DNA of 64,000 nucleotides, taken from NCBI GenBank assembly GCA_040902845.1, contig JBBDWM010000034.1:124001-188000 (forward strand), written 5' to 3'. Below are positions 17,099-26,363 of the stretch, one piece after another (within the stretch, counting starts at the first letter, position 1; each line of letters begins with the position of its first letter). Position numbers and translations under genes: made by a program. A model generated the notes under the pieces. That model searched no databases and had not been told where the DNA came from. It was given only the letters and a program-made list of their open reading frames with translations. Source of the stretch: JALYNX01 sp040902845 (lineage in GTDB: Bacteria; Actinomycetota; Acidimicrobiia; Spongiisociales; ZC4RG35).

Positions 17099-18117
17099 CC
17101 GACCTCGTCGAGACCCTGTCTTGGCTCGTCGATATCTCGTCGGTTACCGGCGAGGAGTCACGTCTGCGCGACGCCATCGCCCAACGTCTTGAAACGATGC
17201 CGTCGCAGGCCGTCGGAGACTCACTGATTGTCGGGCAGCCCCAGAACAAGGCGGTCATCCTGGTGGGTCATCTCGACACCGTTCCGCTCCAGGGTCATGT
17301 GGGGGCAACGGTGGAGGGCGGTCGGGTCCACGGTCTCGGCGCCACCGACATGAAGGGTGGTCTGGCCGTGATGATCCATCTCATCGAATCACTCGGGCCC
17401 GACCGCGTCGTCTGTGTCTTCTACGCCGGCGAGGAGGGCCCTCTCGTAGGAAACCAACTCCGAATGGTCCTCGACGCCGCGCCGTGGCTGGGCAAGGCGG
17501 AGGCGGCGGTCGTCATGGAGCCGACCGATCGGGGCCTGGAGGCCGGTTGTCAGGGGGTGGTCAACGCCGAAGTGACGTTCGAGGGCGAGGCGGCTCATTC
17601 GGCGAGACCCTGGCTGGGCGATAACGCCATAACCAAGGCGGGCGAGTTTCTCACCAGGATGCGGAGTCTCGAGCCGGCACTCCACGTGGTGGGCGGTCTC
17701 GACTTCAAGGAAGTGATCTCGGTGACGACCGCACACGGGGGATTGGCCAGGAACGTCATTCCCGCACTGTTCACTCTCAACGTCAACTACCGATTCGCAC
17801 CTGATCGGTCGATTGAGGGAGCGATCGACCGTCTCCGGGAGGTTTGCTCGGCGGGTGACCATTTTGTAGTTGCCGACTCCGCCCCCGCCGGCGCCGTGAG
17901 TATCGATCACCCTATCTTCCAACGTCTGATCGAGGTGTCGGCCGCCCCGATCTCCGCCAAGCAGGGATGGACCGACGTCGCACAGCTTTCCGCGATCGGG
18001 ATTCCGGCTGTCAACTTCGGGCCGGGCGAACCGGCGCTTGCCCACAAGCCGGGGGAGTCGGTCAGGTTCGAAGACCTGAGTTGGGCTTACGATTCGTTGT
18101 CGGCGGTGCTCCGCTGA
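17095..18117 (+). CDS. dapE: succinyl-diaminopimelate desuccinylase DapE
   Basis: M20-family zinc peptidase that releases succinate from N-succinyl-LL-diaminopimelate. The start GTG 17095 overlaps the dapD stop, giving 340 residues; a long frame back through dapD is rejected. Metal and catalytic motifs are visible: H59 in VGHLDTVP, the bridging D85 in GATDMKGG, the catalytic glutamates E113/E114 in YAGEEGP, and VVMEPTDRGLEAGCQG. Together with dapD this gives two consecutive succinylase-branch steps apart from the aminotransferase. Confidence 0.93.
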   Translation: MTDLVETLSWLVDISSVTGEESRLRDAIAQRLETMPSQAVGDSLIVGQPQNKAVILVGHLDTVPLQGHVGATVEGGRVHGLGATDMKGGLAVMIHLIESLGPDRVVCVFYAGEEGPLVGNQLRMVLDAAPWLGKAEAAVVMEPTDRGLEAGCQGVVNAEVTFEGEAAHSARPWLGDNAITKAGEFLTRMRSLEPALHVVGGLDFKEVISVTTAHGGLARNVIPALFTLNVNYRFAPDRSIEGAIDRLREVCSAGDHFVVADSAPAGAVSIDHPIFQRLIEVSAAPISAKQGWTDVAQLSAIGIPAVNFGPGEPALAHKPGESVRFEDLSWAYDSLSAVLR

Positions 18118-18422
18118 CGCCCTAACCAGACCCAGACCACCCATCCGATCAAGGCGGCCCAGATCAGCCCGGGCCTGGCCAGCACCAGGATCAGGCCGGC
18201 CCCGGCCACCAGGATCGTCGATATCGAGGGTTTTCGGATCGAAGGGAGTACCAGGGCCACCGCGCCGAGGATGGCGCCGGTTCGGATCAGGATCCCGGAC
18301 CTCGGATCAGGAGGCGACCCCGCTCCCCAGACGAGGATGGCCACTCCGGCACCGATCAGGAGCAAGGCGATCACCCCGACGGTGATCGCGGTACCACGAA
18401 GCTCGTGAGCTGGTTCGGGCAT
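18087..18422 (-). CDS. small multi-pass membrane protein, unknown function
   Basis: 111 residues that are mostly hydrophobic, with about four predicted helices: TAITVGVIALLLIGAGVAIL, a segment around TGAILGAVALVLPS, ISTILVAGAGLILVLA and LIWAALIGWVVWVWL. It ends in a short polar tail. Its last 31 bases overlap the end of dapE on the other strand, a convergent overlap. No family is recognised. Confidence 0.6.
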   Translation of the reverse strand: MPEPAHELRGTAITVGVIALLLIGAGVAILVWGAGSPPDPRSGILIRTGAILGAVALVLPSIRKPSISTILVAGAGLILVLARPGLIWAALIGWVVWVWLGRQRSTADNES

Positions 18423-18446
18423 TACAGAAGGTTATCGGAGACATTT

Positions 18447-18493
18447 CCTCCCCCAGGAGCGGAGCGACGTTGGGGGAGGTGGCCCGGAGGGCC
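18447..18493. repeat. palindromic extragenic element (two stem-loops)
   Basis: CCTCCCCCA (18447-18455) and TGGGGGAGG (18471-18479) form a perfect 9-bp inverted repeat with a 15-base loop. It is followed at once by GGCCC-GGA-GGGCC (18481-18493). The form (a C-run/G-run hairpin plus a GGCCC hairpin) resembles palindromic extragenic repeats seen in several GC-rich genomes. No second clear copy was found in this window. It sits in the 5' region of gatC. Confidence 0.5.
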
Positions 18494-18533
18494 GGAGGGG
18501 GCAACTCCGACGCGTCTCTACACTCCTCGGGCC

Positions 18534-18824
18534 ATGCCCGTCGAAATCGACATCGCTCACGTCGCACGGTTGGCGCGGCTCGATCTCAGCGAAGAAGAGC
18601 TCGAGGGCTACAAGAACCAACTCGGGCTGATCCTGGAGCACGCGGCGCGGGTCCAGTCTCTCGACGTCGAGCCCCACGTTGAGAACGCCCACCCCCTGGG
18701 CCTTTTCAACACCTTTCGTGAAGACATAGTTCTCCCGTCTCTCGACCGAGACGAAGTGATGGCGAGCGCGCCGGAGACAGCCGACGGGTACTTCGTGGTT
18801 CCCCCTGCCATGGAGGGCGAGTGA
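18534..18824 (+). CDS. gatC: aspartyl/glutamyl-tRNA(Asn/Gln) amidotransferase subunit C
   Basis: Small scaffold subunit of the GatCAB complex that amidates Glu-tRNA(Gln) or Asp-tRNA(Asn). 96 residues from ATG 18534, the normal length. DIAHVARLARLDLSEEELE is the N-terminal signature that wraps GatA, and HPLGLFNTFREDIV is the conserved middle region. The frame can be extended upstream but the signature fixes the start. It is coupled to gatA by a GTGA overlap. Confidence 0.95.
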   Translation: MPVEIDIAHVARLARLDLSEEELEGYKNQLGLILEHAARVQSLDVEPHVENAHPLGLFNTFREDIVLPSLDRDEVMASAPETADGYFVVPPAMEGE

Positions 18825-20287
18825 GCCCGATGCCCGGGGTTGCCGAAGCGGGCCGCCGCCTTCGGGATGGCGAGACCACCGCAGTCCGACTTCTGGAGGG
18901 TGCTCTGGAGCGCGCCGCCAGCTCCGAGGCTCAGGTGCACGCCTTCCTCACCATCGACCGTGAGCGAGCATTTGAGACGGCAGCCAGAGCCGATGCCGAT
19001 TTGGCAGACGGGATAGATCGGGGGCCGCTGCATGGCATCCCGGTGGCCCTCAAGGACAACATGTGCACCCGAGGGGTCGAGACCACCGCCGCATCTCAGA
19101 TCCTTGCTGGGTATCGCCCCCCATACGACGCGACCGTCGTCTCCAGACTCGGGGAGGGGGGTGCGGTCGTCGTGGGCAAGACCAACCTCGACGAGTTCGC
19201 AATGGGCTCCTCGACTGAGAACTCGGCATATGGCCCCACCTACAACCCCTGGGACACGACGCGGGTTGCCGGTGGCTCCTCAGGCGGATCGGCGGCCGCG
19301 GTCGCCATCGGTTCGGCAATCGCGGCCCTGGGCTCTGACACCGGTGGCTCGATTCGCCAGCCGGCCTCTTTGTGCGGGGTGGTGGGAATGAAGCCCACCT
19401 ATGGGACGGTCAGCAGATATGGGTTGATCGCCTTCGCCTCCTCGCTCGACCAGATCGGGCCACTGACTCGAACCGTCGAAGATTCTGCCCTCACCCTCGA
19501 GGCGATCTGGGGTTACGACCCCTTCGACGGCACCTCATACTCCGGCGACTACCCGGATCCCAAGGCCGGGTTGGAACGAGGGGTAGACGGTCTGCGGGTC
19601 GGGGTGGTGAAGGAGCTCTCCGGGGATGGGTACGAGCCAGCGGTTGAGGCGGCCACCGGTGAGATGGTCGCCAGTCTCGAGAGTGTCGGCGTCGAGGTCG
19701 TCGAGGTGTCATTGCCGTCTTTCGAGATGGCCCTCTCCGCCTATTACCTGATCGCTCCCGCCGAATGCTCGGCCAACCTGGCCCGATTCGACGGGATCCG
19801 TTACGGGCATCGGGGACAAGGGGTGACGACCGAAGCCTTGATGGCGCGGAGCCGGGCGGAGGGGTTCGGGCCGGAGGTGACCAGACGCATCCTCCTCGGC
19901 ACCTATGCCCTTTCTGCCGGCTACTACGATGCCTTCTACGGCCAGGCGCAGCGAGTGCGGGCCGCCATCCAGGATGATTTCGCACAGGCCTATCAGCAGG
20001 TCGACGTGCTGATCTCGCCAACCAGCCCAACCGTGGCTTTCGAGGCGGGGGCGCGCACCGCCGACCCCCTTGCCATGTATCTGTCCGACATCTGCACCAT
20101 CCCCTCCAACCTGGCCGGGCACCCGGCGATCTCGCTCCCGGTCGGGCTCGACAGCCAGGGTCTCCCGATCGGGTTCCAGTTGATGGCGCCCCCGCTCGGG
20201 GAAGAGGTCATGTACCAGGTGGCGGCCGAAGTCGAGCGATTGGCTGGGTTCGATCTGGCGCCCGCGCTACCCGAGGTGGCCTCGTGA
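18821..20287 (+). CDS. gatA: aspartyl/glutamyl-tRNA amidotransferase subunit A
   Basis: Glutaminase/amidase subunit that produces ammonia for GatB. 488 residues from GTG 18821 (ATG 18830 is also possible). The Ser-Ser-Lys catalytic set of the amidase-signature family is complete: K78 in PVALKDNMC, S153 in AGGSSGGSAAAVA and S177 in GSDTGGSIRQPAS. GVVGMKPTYGTVSRYGLIAF follows as expected. It overlaps gatB by 4 bases, giving the compact gatCAB operon. Confidence 0.97.
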   Translation: MSPMPGVAEAGRRLRDGETTAVRLLEGALERAASSEAQVHAFLTIDRERAFETAARADADLADGIDRGPLHGIPVALKDNMCTRGVETTAASQILAGYRPPYDATVVSRLGEGGAVVVGKTNLDEFAMGSSTENSAYGPTYNPWDTTRVAGGSSGGSAAAVAIGSAIAALGSDTGGSIRQPASLCGVVGMKPTYGTVSRYGLIAFASSLDQIGPLTRTVEDSALTLEAIWGYDPFDGTSYSGDYPDPKAGLERGVDGLRVGVVKELSGDGYEPAVEAATGEMVASLESVGVEVVEVSLPSFEMALSAYYLIAPAECSANLARFDGIRYGHRGQGVTTEALMARSRAEGFGPEVTRRILLGTYALSAGYYDAFYGQAQRVRAAIQDDFAQAYQQVDVLISPTSPTVAFEAGARTADPLAMYLSDICTIPSNLAGHPAISLPVGLDSQGLPIGFQLMAPPLGEEVMYQVAAEVERLAGFDLAPALPEVAS

Positions 20288-21732
20288 ATTGGGAGCCCGT
20301 GATCGGGATCGAGGTCCATGTCGAGCTTCTCACCGACTCCAAGATGTTCTGCGGTTGTGCGGTCCGGTTTGGCGCCGAGCCCAATACCAATGTCTGCCCG
20401 ACCTGTCTCGGGCTCCCTGGCGCCCTCCCGGTGACCAATCGGGCTGCGATCGAGTCAATCATGGCAATCGGGCTCGCGCTGAATTGTGAGGTGTCCGAGC
20501 GGTCGGTCTTCCACCGCAAGAATTACTTCTACGCCGACCTTCCCAAGAACTATCAGATCTCCCAGTTCGACATCCCGGTCTGCACCGGGGGCCATCTCGA
20601 TATCGAGGTCGCTGGGGTCACCCGCCGGGTGGGGATCGAACGGGCTCATATGGAGGAAGACACCGGCAAATCGACACACGTCGGCGCCGGGGGGCGGATC
20701 CATGCTGCCGAGTCGACCCTGCTCGACTTCAACCGCTCCGGGGTGCCACTAGTCGAGATCGTCTCCCGCCCTGAGATCAGAAGTGCCGAGGAGGCCAGGG
20801 CCTACGCCCAGGAGCTCCGCTCGGTCGTTGTCGAGCTCGGGGTCTCCGATGCCCGACTCGAGGAGGGGTCGATGCGCTTCGATGCCAACATCTCGATCCG
20901 CCCTCGCGGCAGCTCTGAGCTGGGCACCAAAGTCGAGGTCAAGAACATGAACTCGTTTCGCTCCCTGGAACGAGCGGTGGAGCACGAGATCGCCCGTCAG
21001 GTCGAACTGGTCGAATCGGGTGGTGCGGTTGTCCAGGAGACCCGGCATTGGGACGAGGAGGCCGGCGTCACCCATTCGATGAGGATCAAGGAGGGCTCAT
21101 CGGATTACCGCTACTTCGTCGAGCCCGACTTGGTGCCGATGGTCCTGAATCGCGAATGGGTACAACAGATACGGGAGACATTGCCCGAGTTGCCCGCCCA
21201 GCGCCGCGAGCGTTATCGAGACGATGGGCTTGCAGAAGCCCTGGCGGGGGTGCTCTCCGCGGCCGACCGGGCCTTGCGCCACATCTATGAGGATGCGGTG
21301 GCGGGGGGAGCAGATCCCAAGGCTGCGGCGAATTGGGTGACAGGGGAGGTCATCGGATGGTCACGTCGCGAAGATGTGGATTCATCCGAGCTCCAACTCG
21401 ACGGTGTCGCCCTCGCAGAGTTGGTCGGGATGGTCGGCGAAGGCAGGATTTCGTCGTCGGCTGCCAAAGATGTGCTCGACGGTGTCCTCAGGGGGGAAGG
21501 CTCCCCGGGCCAGGTGGCGGCGGCCCGCGACCTGATCCAGATCAGTGACAGGACATCGCTGGGCGCTTTGGTCGCCGAGGTGTTGGAGGCCAACCCGAAG
21601 GCGGTCGAGGGGTATCGCGGGGGTGACGAGAAGGTCGTGGGGTTCCTGGTCGGGCAGTTGATGAAGGCAACCCAGGGCAAGGCCGATCCGCGGGTGGTCG
21701 ACGAGTTGCTTAGGGAACAGCTCCTGGCCTGA
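20284..21732 (+). CDS. gatB: aspartyl/glutamyl-tRNA amidotransferase subunit B
   Basis: Kinase/amidotransferase subunit that phosphorylates the tRNA-bound acid and adds ammonia. 482 residues from GTG 20284. Motifs: PVIGIEVHVELLTDSKMFCG, the zinc-site cysteines in CGC and NVCPTCLGLPGALP, HRKNYFYADLPKNYQISQFD, and the C-terminal YqeY-like helical domain that binds tRNA. Presence of gatCAB suggests the organism makes Gln-tRNA (and perhaps Asn-tRNA) indirectly. Confidence 0.97.
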   Translation: MNWEPVIGIEVHVELLTDSKMFCGCAVRFGAEPNTNVCPTCLGLPGALPVTNRAAIESIMAIGLALNCEVSERSVFHRKNYFYADLPKNYQISQFDIPVCTGGHLDIEVAGVTRRVGIERAHMEEDTGKSTHVGAGGRIHAAESTLLDFNRSGVPLVEIVSRPEIRSAEEARAYAQELRSVVVELGVSDARLEEGSMRFDANISIRPRGSSELGTKVEVKNMNSFRSLERAVEHEIARQVELVESGGAVVQETRHWDEEAGVTHSMRIKEGSSDYRYFVEPDLVPMVLNREWVQQIRETLPELPAQRRERYRDDGLAEALAGVLSAADRALRHIYEDAVAGGADPKAAANWVTGEVIGWSRREDVDSSELQLDGVALAELVGMVGEGRISSSAAKDVLDGVLRGEGSPGQVAAARDLIQISDRTSLGALVAEVLEANPKAVEGYRGGDEKVVGFLVGQLMKATQGKADPRVVDELLREQLLA

Positions 21733-21771
21733 CCGGTTGAACGGTCCCTCATCGGTTAGCTTCCGTGCGAA

Positions 21772-23205
21772 ATGCAGCGGCACACAAAGATCATCTGCAC
21801 CCTGGGCCCGGCCGTAGCCGACGAGGCGAGCATCCGTGCCCTCGTCGAAGCCGGGATGGATGTGGCCCGGTTGAACTTTTCCCACGGCGATCATGAGTTC
21901 CATCGGACGCTCGCCGGTTGGGTGAGAGAGGCCGCTGGGGAGGCCGGGAGGGCAGTCGCCATCCTTCAGGATGTCCAGGGCCCCAAGCTGAGGGTGGGCG
22001 AGTTCCCCGCGGGCGCCATCCGTCTCAAGAAGGGCGACCAGGTGCATCTCGTCGCGGACAGCGGGGTTGGTGGCCGCGATGTGATTCCGGTCGGCTATGA
22101 CCAGCTCTTGAGCGACGTGTTGCCCGGTCATCGGGTCCTGCTGGCAGATGGGCTCATTCGCCTCGACGTCATCGGGCTCTCGGACAACGGATTGGTGGCT
22201 GAAGTGCAGCTGGGTGGTGACCTCTCGGATCACAAGGGGGTTGCCTTCCCCGACAGCGTTCTCTCCACCGAGAGCGTCACGCCCAAGGATGAGATCGACC
22301 TCGCCTTCGGACGCGAGCTGGGAGTGGACTTCGTCGCAGCTTCGTTTGTCCGCACGGGCGACGACGTGAGAAGAGTCGGGGAGCTCTCTGGAGGCATCCC
22401 GGTCATCGCCAAGATCGAACTGGCGCAGGCGTATGAGAATCTCGACGACATCATCGGGCCGTCCTTCGGGGTGATGGTGGCCAGAGGCGATCTCGGGGTG
22501 CAGCTTCCGTTGGAGAGGATTCCGTTGATCCAGGCCGACATTCTGAGACGCACCAATGCTGCAGGCCGGATTTCGATAACCGCCACCGAGATGTTGGAGT
22601 CGATGACCAAGAATCCCCGGCCGACCAGGGCCGAGGTCACCGACGTCGCCACGGCCGTCATCGCCGGGACCGACGCAGTGATGCTCTCAGGGGAGACCGC
22701 GGTCGGGGACTATCCGGCGCAGACGGTGGCCGCCATGGCCGAGATCTGTCGTGTCGTCGAGGAGGACACTCTGTCGAACCGGGGCGATCACCCGATCCCG
22801 TTCGTGGGGGACGGGAACACCGTCGCCTCTGCCGTCGCCCAGGCGGCCACCGAGGTGGCGATCAACCTGGGGGCCACTGCCATCGTCGCCTTCACCGAGT
22901 CGGGCAATACTGCTCGGCTCATCTCCAAGTACCGGCCCGAGGGACGGATCGTTGCCTTCAGCCCAAATGACGCCACCTTGCGCCGGATGGCTCTCTTGTG
23001 GGGCGTGTCCCCGCATGAGTTCGAGCGCCGCGATCACAGCGACGACGAGATGGCGGCAGGATCCGCGATTCTGGTGCGCGAGGGATTGGCGAGCGTCGGA
23101 GACACGGTGGTGATGGTCGCCGGGGTGCCCCCCAACATCCAGGCGTCTACCAACCTGCTCAAAGTGCATGTGATCGGCGATGAGCCCGATGGCCCCGGCT
23201 CCTGA
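21772..23205 (+). CDS. pyk: pyruvate kinase
   Basis: Last ATP-yielding step of glycolysis. 477 residues from ATG 21772, 39 bases after gatB; a short GACCG/CGGTC hairpin lies between. Visible: the N-terminal RHTKIICTLGPA, substrate loop ARLNFSHGDHE, catalytic K214 and E216 in VIAKIELAQAYEN, metal-site VMVARGDLGVQLP, and ITATEMLESM. C-terminal AFTESGNTARLISKYRP belongs to the regulatory domain. No frameshift or missing residue is seen. Confidence 0.97.
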   Translation: MQRHTKIICTLGPAVADEASIRALVEAGMDVARLNFSHGDHEFHRTLAGWVREAAGEAGRAVAILQDVQGPKLRVGEFPAGAIRLKKGDQVHLVADSGVGGRDVIPVGYDQLLSDVLPGHRVLLADGLIRLDVIGLSDNGLVAEVQLGGDLSDHKGVAFPDSVLSTESVTPKDEIDLAFGRELGVDFVAASFVRTGDDVRRVGELSGGIPVIAKIELAQAYENLDDIIGPSFGVMVARGDLGVQLPLERIPLIQADILRRTNAAGRISITATEMLESMTKNPRPTRAEVTDVATAVIAGTDAVMLSGETAVGDYPAQTVAAMAEICRVVEEDTLSNRGDHPIPFVGDGNTVASAVAQAATEVAINLGATAIVAFTESGNTARLISKYRPEGRIVAFSPNDATLRRMALLWGVSPHEFERRDHSDDEMAAGSAILVREGLASVGDTVVMVAGVPPNIQASTNLLKVHVIGDEPDGPGS

Positions 23206-23222
23206 TTACGATCCCGGTCCCC

Positions 23223-23528
23223 ATGGGCCAGACCGTCGTCATCAGAGACAGTGTGACGATGGAGGATGTCCTCCTGATCAGCACCGACCGAAGCTTCACG
23301 GGACAGGACGGCCAGGCGATCACCCCTGATTCCCCGGGGCAAGCGGTTCCGGGGCTGCTCGCCGAAAAGCTGTTCGACCTCGACCTCGGGATCGATCATG
23401 TCTACGTGCTGCAGAACATGATCTCGGTGCGTCGGCCCGGTGGGTGGGACTCCGAGACTGTGGCCCAGACGCTCGATGTGACTTCCTCGTTCCTGCGGCA
23501 CTACCCCGACGTCGACGAGGAGGAGTAG
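23223..23528 (+). CDS. conserved hypothetical protein, 101 residues
   Basis: Begins 17 bases after pyk at ATG 23223. Acidic soluble protein, with no signal peptide or membrane helix. It carries TVVIRDSVTMEDVLLISTDR, DGQAITPDSPGQAVPGLLAEKLF and FLRHYPDVDEEE at the end. I do not recognise the family. Composition and codon use match its neighbours, so it is likely a real gene co-transcribed with pyk. Confidence 0.6.
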   Translation: MGQTVVIRDSVTMEDVLLISTDRSFTGQDGQAITPDSPGQAVPGLLAEKLFDLDLGIDHVYVLQNMISVRRPGGWDSETVAQTLDVTSSFLRHYPDVDEEE

Positions 23529-23541
23529 CCCGCCGTCCAGC

Positions 23542-25452
23542 TCAGGTCGACGGGGGACTGGTGGGAATCGTGGTTGACGTGGGCACCGTGGTTGTCGTCG
23601 TGGCGGGGCAGGCGACCGCGGTCCCCGGGAGCTTGCATGGGTGGACCTCGATGACGGCGAATCTCGGGGCATAGCGGACCACCCATTCCTGAGAGTCGAC
23701 CAATTCGTCTCCACGACGGATCTCGCGGGTGACAGTCACACTCCACCCGCCTTGTTCGGTCTGGGTCTGCTTCTGGGCATCCGCCTCGAGCTCTGGGTTG
23801 GCCTCGTATCTGGGTGGCGGAGGGTCGGTGAGTCCGTAACGCTCCGAGACCTCTCCTCTTACATGAAGGGCATCCGGCCCTCCATCACCGTCGGTCCAGA
23901 TCGAGGTGTTTCCTCCGCTCTGCTCGCCTTTCATGACCCTGCCGTCGTTGCTGCCGAAGATTCGGACTGTGATCGAGGTATCGGTGTACCTGGTGTCGAT
24001 CAGCACCGCGCCATCAGTGTTGTTGCGAAACCGGAGGTCTGGGTATCTCCAACTGAGGGTGGCTTCGATTCCCTCCGGGTACCGGGAGAAGTAGTACGAG
24101 TGGGGCTTGTGTTCGACGTCTTCATATCCTCCCCAGAAGACCGCGTTGTAAAGGGTCGTGGTGAATTGGCTCACGCCACCGCCGATGGATTCCTCCAGCA
24201 CCCCGCCGAGGATTCCCGGTGCCAGGAGATATCCGCCCTCGAGCGTCCTCTGACCGACGGTGTCGTTGAGGCTGAAGGTCTTTCCCGACGTCACGATCGT
24301 CCCGTCGACGGTGTCAGCCATGGTGTGGATGTTGGTGACCCTTGGTTGGCAGCAGTCGTGATAGGTGGTGAACTGGGAGACCAGGTGGTCGATGTGGAGA
24401 CCCTCCAGATACTCGGTGGTGACCTCGGGATCGGCTCCCTCGACCAACGGCAGCTCGCCGGTCCGTTGGCTGGTGAGTCCCGCGACAATGAGACGACGGG
24501 CGGTTTCCGTGGCGTCTATCTCCGTCCCCTTTGCACCAGGGACGATGCTGATCGCATCGCCTGAGATCTCGAACCGGGCGTTCAATGGCTCATCCTCGAA
24601 GTCCGCCCGAACTGGTTCCAGGAGGCTGTCGACCACCTCGGGGTCGAAGGAGTTGATGATCTGTGGTGGTCCCTCGACGACGGTCTCGGAACGAAATGCC
24701 TCATGCAGTTGAGGCCTTGTGAAGACCACCTCGGTCCCGTCGTGGTCCAATTCGACCGAGTCCGAGAGCAGCTCCTCGGCTTCAGCCAATGCTGCGTCGA
24801 CATCCGCATCGGTCAGGTCGGGAACGATGGTGACTACCGGGATCGTCAGGTTTCGAGCTTCACGGGACAGCATCGACGATTCGACGATGACGGCTGCCGG
24901 CGGCCGATCGACCCCTTTGCCGATCTCGGGGTACACCGGGACCAGTTCCTCGTCGACGAGCTCGACACCGCCCGGGTGCGCCGGGCTTGCGATCACTTCG
25001 GCATCCCAGCCATCGAAGATGGCGTCGACCGCCTCAGGGTCAACGGAACCCGACACCGGCACCTCGACGGTGGAGAAGATATGGCCGAGCCACCAGGCGA
25101 ACTGGGAGATCACATTGCCCTCTCGCCCCACCGACATCGCGTCGTCGACGATCGTCTGTCCGTCTATTTCAAGGCCTGCTTCTGGGGGAAGCACGTTCAC
25201 CACTTGGCCGTCCAGGGTGAAGATGGCCGGGCGCCTCACATATATGTCCTCCACGGCTACCAGGGCGGTCAGGGCCTGCTCGGTGTCGAGGCCGCCGATC
25301 GGGGTGGAGGCAACTTCGACGCGACCCATCACCTCGCCTCTAGACAGGAACCGCGTGAGCCCGTAGAGGCCTAGGAGTAGTGCGAAGATCGCCCCGAAAC
25401 CCAGGGCAAGAGCGATCCATGTAGTTGTCCGTGTGGAAACGTGTTTGTTCAT
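23542..25452 (-). CDS. VanW-family cell-surface protein with peptidoglycan-binding-like repeats
   Basis: 636 residues. An N-terminal membrane anchor (ALALGFGAIFALLLGLYGLT, about 13-32) is followed by an extracellular region with repeats of the YoaR/PGB-like type (about 60-330). The VanW domain (about 375-520) shows TNIHTMADTVDGTIV, SGKTFSLNDTVGQR and GGGVSQFTTTLYNAVFWGG. The C-terminus is a Thr/Pro/Ser tail (TTTTTVPTSTTIPTSPPST). VanW proteins are found in glycopeptide-resistance clusters and widely in Gram-positives, with role unresolved; cell-wall binding is inferred. It is divergent from the nuclease gene. Confidence 0.85.
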   Translation of the reverse strand: MNKHVSTRTTTWIALALGFGAIFALLLGLYGLTRFLSRGEVMGRVEVASTPIGGLDTEQALTALVAVEDIYVRRPAIFTLDGQVVNVLPPEAGLEIDGQTIVDDAMSVGREGNVISQFAWWLGHIFSTVEVPVSGSVDPEAVDAIFDGWDAEVIASPAHPGGVELVDEELVPVYPEIGKGVDRPPAAVIVESSMLSREARNLTIPVVTIVPDLTDADVDAALAEAEELLSDSVELDHDGTEVVFTRPQLHEAFRSETVVEGPPQIINSFDPEVVDSLLEPVRADFEDEPLNARFEISGDAISIVPGAKGTEIDATETARRLIVAGLTSQRTGELPLVEGADPEVTTEYLEGLHIDHLVSQFTTYHDCCQPRVTNIHTMADTVDGTIVTSGKTFSLNDTVGQRTLEGGYLLAPGILGGVLEESIGGGVSQFTTTLYNAVFWGGYEDVEHKPHSYYFSRYPEGIEATLSWRYPDLRFRNNTDGAVLIDTRYTDTSITVRIFGSNDGRVMKGEQSGGNTSIWTDGDGGPDALHVRGEVSERYGLTDPPPPRYEANPELEADAQKQTQTEQGGWSVTVTREIRRGDELVDSQEWVVRYAPRFAVIEVHPCKLPGTAVACPATTTTTVPTSTTIPTSPPST

Positions 25453-25561
25453 TCAGAAGGCCGCCCCAAACGACCTCGTGGATGGGCCGGCGGATGGTAA
25501 CGGGGGCGGTCCCGTAGTCGCAGTCGTCTCCGGGGCTGTTTCATACCTAGCCTCGGCGTCA

Positions 25562-26338
25562 GTGCCGGTGGTGTTCCCAACTGTGATCGACGGTGACCGC
25601 ATTCGAGTCTCGGCGACTATCTACGTCAACTACAAGAAGTGCCCGGGGCAGGCGAATGCCCTTCTCCATGGGATCTACGGCCCAGATTCGAGGCCGGCAT
25701 TTCTGGGAAGTCTCGCCCACAGGATCTTCAGTCGTCATTTGACCGCGGGCCCGATTAGCTCTGATGAGTTCATCCAGGCATGCAGGGAGGAGATCGGGGG
25801 ATCGACTCTCAACAACAAGATCGCGGGTCTCGAACTGAAGCCTTCGATTATCGACTCGATGATCGAAGAGACACGGGGCCTCTACGAGCGTTTCACCCGG
25901 CTGCCGACAGAGGGTTTCGAGGGCTCTGAAGTGTCGTTGGCCAGCGAGCCACTGGAGGGTTTGGAGCTGGTCGGAAAGGTGGACGCGGTCTATCGGGAGA
26001 GTCTGGGTGGGCATCGTCTCGTCGATTGGAAGACCGGTGACCTCGGTGAGCCCGAGGATCAGCTCTTTTTCTACGCACTGCTCTGGGCCGTGGCGAAGGA
26101 CGAGGTGCCGGCTTACGTCGAGGCGGTGTCGGTGCGGACCGGCGAGCGATATCGAACCGTTCCATCCTCAGGGGATATCAACCGGGTTGCGACCGAGGTT
26201 GGGAACCTGGTAAATGAGATGCGCGGGGCGTGGTCCTCGGGAGTAGAGCCGGTGCGGACCGCGGGGCCTTGGTGCCGGTATTGCCCGATCCTGGCGGAAT
26301 GTGCCGAAGGTCAGGCGGCCGGGGCGCTGCTCGGCTAG
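25562..26338 (+). CDS. RecB/Cas4-like PD-(D/E)XK nuclease with Fe-S cysteines
   Basis: 258 residues if started at GTG 25562; the longer frame from ATG 25433 runs into the divergent VanW start and adds non-conserved residues. The core shows VGKVDAVYR and HRLVDWKTGD, i.e. the metal Asp and the D-x-K of PD-(D/E)XK nucleases, then EDQLFFYALLWAV (QxxxY motif). One N-terminal cysteine (C27, YKKCPG) and C238-x2-C241-x5-C247 (WCRYCPILAEC) match the split four-cysteine Fe-S site of Cas4 and AddB. There is no helicase or CRISPR gene nearby. Likely a stand-alone 5' processing or repair nuclease. Confidence 0.82.
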   Translation: MPVVFPTVIDGDRIRVSATIYVNYKKCPGQANALLHGIYGPDSRPAFLGSLAHRIFSRHLTAGPISSDEFIQACREEIGGSTLNNKIAGLELKPSIIDSMIEETRGLYERFTRLPTEGFEGSEVSLASEPLEGLELVGKVDAVYRESLGGHRLVDWKTGDLGEPEDQLFFYALLWAVAKDEVPAYVEAVSVRTGERYRTVPSSGDINRVATEVGNLVNEMRGAWSSGVEPVRTAGPWCRYCPILAECAEGQAAGALLG

Positions 26339-26363
26339 GAACAGCGCCCGGCCCGATCCTCTG

